Shown here: positions 1-5,001 of the stretch, one piece after another
How positions within the stretch are numbered: position 1 is the first letter of the stretch
Layout: every line of letters starts with the position of its first letter
Assembly: GCA_913054425.1 (NCBI GenBank)
Contig: CAJXJG010000143.1
Span: 1-5,001, forward strand
DNA length: 5,001 nt
DNA from: an uncultured Fidelibacterota bacterium
GTDB taxonomy: Bacteria; Fidelibacterota; Marinisomatia; Marinisomatales; UBA8229
Reading direction: 5' to 3'
Notes under the pieces: generated by a model
What the model was told of the DNA's origin: nothing
What the model saw: only the letters and a program-made list of their open reading frames with translations
Database searches by the model: none
Translations under genes and position numbers: made by a program

Positions 1-69
1 ATTGGCAATCGATTTGGCATTAATGTAACAGATGACATTATCGAAAAAGTATCCAAACTACATGTCTAA
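1..69 (+). CDS. C-terminal end of an unidentified upstream gene (5' truncated by window)
   Basis: Frame 1 is open from the first base to a TAA at 67-69 and encodes 22 residues, beginning IGNRFGINVTDD and ending EKVSKLHV. The other two forward frames hit stops within about 30 bases. The composition is mixed charged and hydrophobic, like the last helix of a soluble enzyme, and nothing suggests a membrane segment. I do not recognise the family from so short a tail. The stop is 43 bases upstream of the aldehyde dehydrogenase start, on the same strand, so this gene may be the preceding member of the operon. The call rests only on frame openness and plausible protein composition, so it could be chance. 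Confidence 0.5.
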   Translation: MGNRFGINVTDDIIEKVSKLHV

Positions 70-112
70 TTTGTAATGTAATTTGCTTAATTAAATTATC
101 ACTTCTGAGTAT

Positions 113-1690
113 ATGAAAACAAAATCCAAGTCTTTTAAGATCACTTACTCTACTTTGAATACAAATCAAATGGAGAGAGTACATCAGGAATTTGATAGTG
201 CTCTTATAAATGTAAAAAACGATTGCGGAAATAATCACTCGAATTGGGTAAACGGTAAAACAATCCAAGGGGCGAATACTTTAAAACTCAGGAGCCCCAT
301 AAATCAAAATCACATTTTAGGATACTTTACTCAGGCAACACACGAGCAGACGGCCCAAGCTGTGCAGGCGGCAAAAGATGCCTTTGCGGCCTGGAATCAA
401 ATGGGATGGAAAGCGAGATGTGCCCTATTACAGACTGCGGCGGGTCTGATCCGAGATCGTAAATATTATCTGGCAGCTGTTATGACTTTAGAAGTTGGTA
501 AAAACCGTCTGGAAGCCCTGGGCGATGTTGAAGAATCAGCAGACCTTATTAGCTATTATTGTCAAATCATGGAAGAAAACAATGGTTTTGTTCGGCAAAT
601 GGATCGACTGGCAGCTAATGAAAATGTGATGGGATATTTGGTTCCTTTTGGGGTCTGGGGTGTGATTGCACCTTTCAATTTTCCTATGGCATTATCAGCA
701 GGAATGGCAGCTGGTGCTTTGGCTACAGGAAATACAGTTGTGTATAAACCTTCAAGCGATGCCCCATGGACAGGTGTATTGCTTAACAAGGTGTTTGTTG
801 AAGCGGGTCTGCCAGACGGTGTATTTAATCTGCTGAACGGTGCAGGCTCTATTATTGGGGAAGAGCTCGTCACCAATGATAATGTGGATGGGCTTGTCTT
901 TACGGGGTCTAAAATTGTAGGTATGGATATTTATCAACGATTTTCTAAACATTATCCTAAGCCCTGCATTATAGAAATGGGAGGGAAAAATCCAGCCATT
1001 GTGACACAAAACGGAAATCTGGATACTGCTGCGGAAGGCATTATGAGATCAGCATTCGGTTTTGGAGGACAAAAATGCAGCGCCTGTTCAAGAGCATATA
1101 TTGAAGAATCTGTATTTCACGAGTTTTTGGAACTACTACTCCATAAAACAAAATCTCTTATTATTGGAGATCCCACCGATCAGGATACATTCCTTGGCCC
1201 CTTAATTAATTCAAACGCATACAATGATTTTCAATCCTATGTAGATTCGGCGCACAAGGATGGAACTGTATTGACAGGAGGCAAACTTTATTCACGTAGT
1301 AACCTTGACAATGGATTTTTCGTAGAACCAACGATTATCACCAATCTAGAAGAAGATCACCCATTAGTAAAATCAGAGCTCTTTTGTCCCATTCTATATA
1401 TCAGGTCTGTGAAAAACCTTGGAGAAGCCCTTACCTTTGCCAATGACACTGAGTACGGCCTTACCGCTGGGTTCTTCAGTGAAGACCAAGAAGAAATAGA
1501 TTTGTTTTTTAATACAATCCGGGCCGGTGTAACCTATGTAAACCGCCGCAGTGGGGCCACAACCGGTGCCTGGCCAGGCGTACAGCCGTTCTGCGGCTGG
1601 CAATCCAGCGGGTCAACGGGCAAAGGATGCTGCGGCCCTTATTATGTCACCCAATTCATGCGTGAACAAAGCCGAACGGTTATGACTTAA
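113..1690 (+). CDS. NAD(P)-dependent aldehyde dehydrogenase, 1-pyrroline-5-carboxylate dehydrogenase-like subfamily
   Basis: This 525-residue protein is a full-length ALDH-superfamily enzyme that should oxidise an aldehyde or semialdehyde to a carboxylate in the cytosol. Visible motifs in order: APFNFP with the oxyanion Asn189; the cofactor-binding Lys212 in YKPSS; FTGS at 263-266; the general base Glu288 in EMGGKNPAIV; the nucleophile Cys322 in GQKCSACSR; and Glu422 in ELFCP, which normally contacts the NAD ribose. The QKCSACSR block and the tail near 478-522 (NRRSGATTGAWPGVQPF, then GPYY and QFMREQS) resemble P5C/glutamate-semialdehyde dehydrogenases (RocA/PruA type), but the true substrate is inferred only. 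Three sites usually Gly carry Cys (425, 494, and the CC at 506-507). The ATG at 113 has no good Shine-Dalgarno. Met20 (ATG at 170) is an alternative, but the ITYSTLN stretch before it looks like conserved N-terminal family sequence, so I keep 113. The next gene begins 3 bases after the stop, pointing to a shared operon with an aminotransferase that could produce its semialdehyde. No PutA-type proline dehydrogenase domain is attached. Confidence 0.88.
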   Translation: MKTKSKSFKITYSTLNTNQMERVHQEFDSALINVKNDCGNNHSNWVNGKTIQGANTLKLRSPINQNHILGYFTQATHEQTAQAVQAAKDAFAAWNQMGWKARCALLQTAAGLIRDRKYYLAAVMTLEVGKNRLEALGDVEESADLISYYCQIMEENNGFVRQMDRLAANENVMGYLVPFGVWGVIAPFNFPMALSAGMAAGALATGNTVVYKPSSDAPWTGVLLNKVFVEAGLPDGVFNLLNGAGSIIGEELVTNDNVDGLVFTGSKIVGMDIYQRFSKHYPKPCIIEMGGKNPAIVTQNGNLDTAAEGIMRSAFGFGGQKCSACSRAYIEESVFHEFLELLLHKTKSLIIGDPTDQDTFLGPLINSNAYNDFQSYVDSAHKDGTVLTGGKLYSRSNLDNGFFVEPTIITNLEEDHPLVKSELFCPILYIRSVKNLGEALTFANDTEYGLTAGFFSEDQEEIDLFFNTIRAGVTYVNRRSGATTGAWPGVQPFCGWQSSGSTGKGCCGPYYVTQFMREQSRTVMT

Positions 1691-1693
1691 ATC

Positions 1694-2968
1694 ATGTTAA
1701 ACACGCCCAGAATACTTACTCCCCTCCCTGGACCAGAATCTGAAAAAATAATAAAAAGAGACACCGGTGTCTCTTCACCATCACTCATTAAAGAATATCC
1801 TTTAGTGATTAAACGTGCTGAAGGAATGTTTATAGAAGATTTGGATGGCAATACCTTTCTGGATTTCATGGCAGGGATTGCCGTGACCAGCACGGGTCAT
1901 TGTCATCCATTAGTCATCAATGCCATCCAAAAACAATCCCAAGATTTACTCCACATTTGTGGGACTGACTTTTATTACCCGGCCTACACAGATCTTTGCA
2001 AAAAACTTCAGTCTCTTGCCCCTGGTAACAAAGACTGGAAAGTGTTCCTGAGTAATTCCGGTGCAGAAGCGGTGGATGGGGCAATAAAGCTGGCCAGGTT
2101 CCATACTAAGAGAGAGCATATCTTAGCATTTGAAGGAGCGTTCCATGGCAGAACCTATGGTGCTTTAAGCCTGACCGATTCTAAACCAGTCCAGAAAAAT
2201 GGTTTTGGTCCATTTCTCCCCGGTGTGTACCATGTCCCTTTTGGATTGCGGGCAGATGAGATAGTCGCATTAATAAAAAAATCTGGGTTGGAACTGGAAT
2301 CCTTCGCTGCCATTTTCGTAGAACCCATCTTGGGAGAAGGCGGATATATCATACCCCCCGATGAATTTTTACCACAGTTGCGGGAAGTGTGCAATGAGTA
2401 TGGGGTTTTACTTGTTGCGGATGAAATCCAGTCCGGGGTTGGACGTACCGGGAAATTTCTTGCCGTTGAGCATTGGGGTGTTATACCTGATATTATCACA
2501 CTGGCCAAAGGGCTCGGTTCTGGAATGCCCATTGGTGCAATTTTAGGGACCGATGAAGTCATGAGCTGGCCCCCGGGCAGCCATGGCAGTACTTTTGGAG
2601 GAAATCCGGTTTCTTGTGCCGCATCCTTGGCAACCCTTGCTTTGGTGGAAAATGAACTGATGGACAATGCACGTAAAATGGGACCCTACTTATTAAGGAG
2701 ATTATCGAAGCTGGAAACCAAATATAAATGTGTGAAGAATATTCGAGGGAAGGGGCTTATGATTGCTATGGATCTTTACCAAGATGACCAGCCATCCCAT
2801 GATGCTGCTTACCAATTTGAGCAAAAGTGTTTCCAGGAAGGTCTCTTAGTCTTGGGGTGCGGTGAATATTCAGTGCGTCTGACTCCTCCATTGATCGTTC
2901 AAAAGAGCCAAATCGATATTGCGGTGGATATTATGGAAACTGTGTTAGATGGGTTATCAGATGAGTAA
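1694..2968 (+). CDS. Class III PLP-dependent omega-aminotransferase (GABA/ornithine aminotransferase-like)
   Basis: This 424-residue enzyme is a complete fold-type I, class III aminotransferase, a typical length for the family. The Schiff-base lysine is Lys272 in TLAKGLGSG, and Asp243 in VADEIQSGVGRTG pairs with the pyridine nitrogen. Ser122-Gly123-Ala124 and Thr300 bind the phosphate, and Phe150-His151 stack on or near the ring. Arg395 in SVRLTPPL is the expected carboxylate-binding arginine, and Glu210 in VEPILGEGG can pair with it as Glu211 and Arg398 do in E. coli GabT. Arg153 in FHGRT matches GabT Arg141. The N-terminus (GPES, KRDTGVSSPS, YPLVI, DLDGN, then GHCHP) resembles the archaeal-type branch that includes omega-aminotransferases and broad-specificity amino acid racemases, so racemase activity is a real alternative. 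The ATG lies 3 bases after the preceding stop without a clear Shine-Dalgarno, suggesting coupled translation. The 3' end overlaps the BKACE gene by 8 bases. Its likely role is to convert an amino acid to a keto acid or semialdehyde for its neighbours. The family is certain, the substrate unknown. Confidence 0.92.
   Translation: MLNTPRILTPLPGPESEKIIKRDTGVSSPSLIKEYPLVIKRAEGMFIEDLDGNTFLDFMAGIAVTSTGHCHPLVINAIQKQSQDLLHICGTDFYYPAYTDLCKKLQSLAPGNKDWKVFLSNSGAEAVDGAIKLARFHTKREHILAFEGAFHGRTYGALSLTDSKPVQKNGFGPFLPGVYHVPFGLRADEIVALIKKSGLELESFAAIFVEPILGEGGYIIPPDEFLPQLREVCNEYGVLLVADEIQSGVGRTGKFLAVEHWGVIPDIITLAKGLGSGMPIGAILGTDEVMSWPPGSHGSTFGGNPVSCAASLATLALVENELMDNARKMGPYLLRRLSKLETKYKCVKNIRGKGLMIAMDLYQDDQPSHDAAYQFEQKCFQEGLLVLGCGEYSVRLTPPLIVQKSQIDIAVDIMETVLDGLSDE
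1756..1775. repeat. Perfect 20-bp palindrome inside the aminotransferase gene
   Basis: The half-site AAGAGACACC is followed directly by its exact reverse complement, centred between 1765 and 1766 on an ACCGGT core. It spans the last base of codon 21 through Ser27 of the aminotransferase, 62 bases after the start codon, and is preceded by the A-rich stretch 1743-1757. As RNA it can fold into an 8-bp stem with a CCGG loop. As DNA it could bind a symmetric dimeric protein. The encoded residues (RDTGVSS) lie in a family-conserved segment, so the symmetry may be a coincidence of codon choice. The palindrome is directly visible, while a function is only a possibility. Confidence 0.8.
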
Positions 2969-3791
2969 GCCTTGTATCATAACCGTCGCCATAACAGGGT
3001 CTGTTCCCCGAAAAAAAGATACACTTGCTATTCCAATAACAGTAACAGAGCAGATTGAATCAACCCAGGAAGCGTTTGAAGCTGGCGCATCACTTGTACA
3101 CGTTCATGTAAGAGATAAGAACGAAGAACCATCATCTGACCCGGAAAAGTTTTCTGAGTTTTTAAACGGTGTACGAAACCATTGTCCAGATATGATCGTT
3201 CAGTTTTCAACTGGAGGACGGGGACGCTCCCTGGAAGAACGAAGCCCTATGCTTTACCTGAAGCCCGATATGGCATCCCTGGCTACCGGGTCCGTTAATT
3301 TCCCAACCAGCATCTATGAAAACCCCCCTAATTTCATTCACGGCTTGGCTCAAACCATGCTGGAATACAATATCAAACCAGAAATAGAAGTGTTTGATTT
3401 GGCCATGTTATATACTGCTGTTGATATGGCAAACGCAGGATTGTTAAATATGCCTATCCATGTCCAATTCGTTTTTGGGTTGAAGAATGCTCTTCCAGCA
3501 ATAAAAAACATATTAGAGTTTGAAGTTGCTGAATTAAAACGCTTGCTGCCTGATGCAACATGGACAGCTGCCGGGATAGGCAGAAGTCAGCTTGATATCA
3601 ATCATTGGTCCCTGGAATTAGATGGACATTGCCGCACAGGGCTGGAAGATAATATCAAGTATGATAAGACACGACTTGCAAAAAGCAATGCAGAATTGGT
3701 AGCGCGCGTGGCTGAGCTGTGTCAAACGTACGATAGAACACCCGCTACTCCATCTGAAGCTCGTCAAATCCTTTCCCTTAACACTATATAA
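2961..3791 (+). CDS. Beta-keto acid cleavage enzyme (BKACE, DUF849; Kce-like), substrate unassigned
   Basis: BKACE enzymes are zinc-dependent TIM-barrel proteins that react a beta-keto acid with acetyl-CoA, giving acetoacetate and a new acyl-CoA. The prototype is 3-keto-5-aminohexanoate cleavage enzyme (Kce) of lysine fermentation. Starting at 2961 the protein has 276 residues, matching Kce, and begins MSKPCIITVAITGS as family members do. Compared with remembered Kce numbering, the zinc ligands are His47 and His49 (HVHVRD) and Glu229. The catalytic pair is Arg225 and Asp230 (RTGLEDN), Ser83 lies in QFSTGGRGR, and Glu143 lies in PEIEVFD. All are conserved, so it should be active. Kce Glu14, which I recall as contacting the substrate amino group, aligns with Val15, arguing for a different substrate. 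An ATG at 2949 would add four residues (MGYQ). I prefer 2961 for family fit and the weak purine-rich GATGGG at 2948-2953. The start overlaps the aminotransferase stop by 8 bases, indicating coupled translation and probably a linked pathway step. Confidence 0.9.
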   Translation: MSKPCIITVAITGSVPRKKDTLAIPITVTEQIESTQEAFEAGASLVHVHVRDKNEEPSSDPEKFSEFLNGVRNHCPDMIVQFSTGGRGRSLEERSPMLYLKPDMASLATGSVNFPTSIYENPPNFIHGLAQTMLEYNIKPEIEVFDLAMLYTAVDMANAGLLNMPIHVQFVFGLKNALPAIKNILEFEVAELKRLLPDATWTAAGIGRSQLDINHWSLELDGHCRTGLEDNIKYDKTRLAKSNAELVARVAELCQTYDRTPATPSEARQILSLNTI

Positions 3792-3797
3792 TTGAAT

Positions 3798-3801
3798 GAG
3801 G
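3798..3801 (+). promoter_or_regulatory. Probable ribosome binding site deciding the P1 peptidase start
   Basis: GAGG lies 9 bases before the ATG at 3811. An in-frame ATG at 3796 overlaps this element and has only the end of the previous gene before it, so 3811 is the better start. The motif is short and could occur by chance, but it agrees with the signal-peptide layout that begins at 3811. Confidence 0.5.
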
Positions 3802-3810
3802 CCCAGCACT

Positions 3811-4971
3811 ATGCAATCATACATTAAATTTATCAGTATTTTTATGATACTTTATTCATCTGTTCTTTCAGGTAAAAACAGGGCTCGAGACCTGGGAATC
3901 CCTTTTAATGGTGTGCCTGGTACAAATAATGCCATCACCGATGTCGCAGGTGTCACCGTGGGGCACAGTACCATTATTAAGGGGTCCGGTAAAAAAATAT
4001 TAGGCAAGGGTCCAATTCGAACAGGCGTAACGGCTGTTTTACCCCGCGGTAATAAAAGTTTGCAGGATCCTGTTTTTGCGGGATGGTACAGCCTGAACGG
4101 CAATGGAGAAATGACAGGAACAACATGGATTGAAGAATCAGGACTTTTAGAAGGCCCGGTCATGATTACAAATACACATAGTGTTGGTGTGGTCAGGGAT
4201 GCAGTCATAAAATGGAGAATTGATGAAGGGGAGCCTGATCCAAGCGGATACTGGTGGTCTTTGCCTGTGGTGGCAGAAACGTATGATGGATTTTTAAATG
4301 ATATAAATGGTTTCCATGTGCAGGATTCTCATGTGTTTGAAGCGTTGAATACTGCAAAAAACGGGCAGGTTTCAGAAGGCAACGTTGGCGGAGGAACCGG
4401 GATGATGTGCCATGGATTTAAAGGAGGAATCGGCACTGCATCAAGAATTTTTTCAATACATGAAAACGAATACACGCTTGGTGTGCTTGTCCAAGCCAAT
4501 TACGGGGCCCGGAAAGACTTAACCATAGCCGGTGTACCTGTAGGGAAAGAAATTACTGATCTTAAACGCGAGAGAACTTCCGACAAAAATTTCAATGAAG
4601 GGGATGGCTCTATTATTGTGGTTCTAGCTACGGATGTTCCTTTGATGTCCCACCAGCTTAAAAGACTGGCAAGGCGTGTACCCTTAGGTATCGCACGTGT
4701 TGGAACCGTGGCCCACGATGGTTCTGGCGATATATTTATTGCATTTTCAACCGCCAACGAGGGAGATGGTTTTCCATCTGAAATTGCACAGGTAGAAATG
4801 CTGCCGAATGGACTGTTAAATCCCGTATTTGAAGCTACAGTTCATGCTACTGAAGAAGCAATTATCAACGCACTTATAGCTGCTGAAACAATGAAAGGCG
4901 CAGATGATAATCTAGCCCATGCACTACCCCATGACCGGTTAGTACAAATCCTTAAAAAGTATAATAGGTAA
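3811..4971 (+). CDS. Exported P1-family (DmpA/BapA-type) aminopeptidase
   Basis: From ATG 3811 the product has 386 residues; ATG 3796 would add five. Residues 1-21 look like a short Sec signal peptide: Lys6, a hydrophobic core at 7-19, then SG before KNRARD. There is no lipobox cysteine, so I expect a periplasmic or secreted enzyme. The rest is a peptidase family S58 (P1) protein: RARDLGIPFNG, NAITDVAGVTVGH, PIRTGVTAVLPRG, ETYDGFLNDINGFHV, GNVGGGTGM and GFKGGIGTASR. These enzymes self-cleave, and the predicted cut is Gly266-Ser267 in NEGDGSIIVV, giving subunits of roughly 27 kDa and 13 kDa with Ser267 as N-terminal nucleophile. Tyr158 and Asn230 match DmpA Tyr146 and Asn218. Ser305 and Asp307 lie where BapA has Ser288 and Glu290. 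Known members release L- or D-amino acids or beta-amino acids (beta-Ala, beta-peptides) from small peptides. Beta-type specificity here is inferred from the BKACE neighbour, not read from the protein. It lies 19 bases after the BKACE stop as the last gene seen in the cluster. Confidence 0.9.
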   Translation: MQSYIKFISIFMILYSSVLSGKNRARDLGIPFNGVPGTNNAITDVAGVTVGHSTIIKGSGKKILGKGPIRTGVTAVLPRGNKSLQDPVFAGWYSLNGNGEMTGTTWIEESGLLEGPVMITNTHSVGVVRDAVIKWRIDEGEPDPSGYWWSLPVVAETYDGFLNDINGFHVQDSHVFEALNTAKNGQVSEGNVGGGTGMMCHGFKGGIGTASRIFSIHENEYTLGVLVQANYGARKDLTIAGVPVGKEITDLKRERTSDKNFNEGDGSIIVVLATDVPLMSHQLKRLARRVPLGIARVGTVAHDGSGDIFIAFSTANEGDGFPSEIAQVEMLPNGLLNPVFEATVHATEEAIINALIAAETMKGADDNLAHALPHDRLVQILKKYNR

Positions 4972-5001
4972 CTGTTTATTATTTATTTTGTTCTTTTTCC
5001 T

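Noticed and set aside
70..112. AT-rich gap with TAATTTG-like and TTAATTAA stretches, considered as a promoter
   Set aside because: No properly spaced pair of boxes for a sigma-70 or Bacteroidetes-type promoter can be defended; the resemblance is what AT-rich DNA gives by chance.
1682..1695. Small dyad ATGA-N6-TCAT across the dehydrogenase/aminotransferase junction
   Set aside because: Four-base arms are too short to distinguish from chance.
1742..1775. A-rich run followed by a hairpin, resembling a programmed frameshift site
   Set aside because: The aminotransferase frame continues intact through the region with all family motifs, the As do not form a canonical slippery heptamer in frame, and no alternative frame product is apparent.
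2155..2667. 170-codon minus-strand open frame opposite the aminotransferase
   Set aside because: It is a shadow of a well-supported gene: rich in Pro, Ser and Lys, with no recognisable motif and no start signal.
2961..3791. Naming the gene kce (lysine fermentation)
   Set aside because: The Glu14 equivalent is Val15 and no kdd, kal or aminomutase gene is in the window, so a substrate-specific symbol is not supported.
3852..4208. 118-codon minus-strand open frame opposite the P1 peptidase
   Set aside because: It lies wholly over conserved peptidase motifs and its translation has low-complexity Pro/Thr/Leu composition typical of antisense shadows.
4972..5001. T-rich tail considered as a terminator
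   Set aside because: No stem-loop precedes the T-rich stretch and the window ends before the region can be judged.

Overview
The window holds one compact, plus-strand catabolic gene cluster from a bacterium. It contains the last 22 codons of an upstream gene, then four complete genes with almost no space between them: an aldehyde dehydrogenase of the 1-pyrroline-5-carboxylate dehydrogenase-like type (113-1690), a class III PLP-dependent aminotransferase (1694-2968), a beta-keto acid cleavage enzyme (BKACE/Kce, DUF849; 2961-3791) and an exported P1-family (DmpA/BapA) aminopeptidase (3811-4971). Gaps are 43, 3, -8 and 19 bases, so transcription as one operon is very likely. No rRNA, tRNA, mobile element, CRISPR array, tandem repeat or clear promoter is visible. 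The 43-base AT-rich gap before 113 and the 30-base T-rich tail after 4971 show no convincing regulatory element.

Organism: the DNA is moderately AT-rich, Shine-Dalgarno signals are weak or absent at three of the four starts, and the peptidase has a Sec-type signal peptide. This suits a Gram-negative, amino-acid-using bacterium, perhaps of the FCB/Marinimicrobia-Cloacimonadota kind. That placement is inference from general character and memory of similar clusters, not a marker-based call.

How the genes could work together: DmpA/BapA enzymes release N-terminal amino acids, including beta-amino acids, from small peptides outside the cytoplasm. Class III aminotransferases commonly act on amines away from the alpha-carboxylate, and on a beta-amino acid this gives a beta-keto acid. 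BKACE enzymes take beta-keto acids and acetyl-CoA and produce acetoacetate plus a new acyl-CoA. The aldehyde dehydrogenase would oxidise a semialdehyde from the same or a connected branch. The attractive reading is a peptide-to-acyl-CoA route for beta-amino acids (beta-lysine or acetyl-beta-lysine being one candidate). The rival reading is an ornithine/lysine omega-transamination plus semialdehyde oxidation module, with the BKACE on a separate branch. The BKACE keeps all catalytic and zinc residues but has Val in place of the Kce residue Glu14, so it should not be labelled a lysine-fermentation Kce without testing. A perfect 20-base palindrome lies inside the start of the aminotransferase gene.
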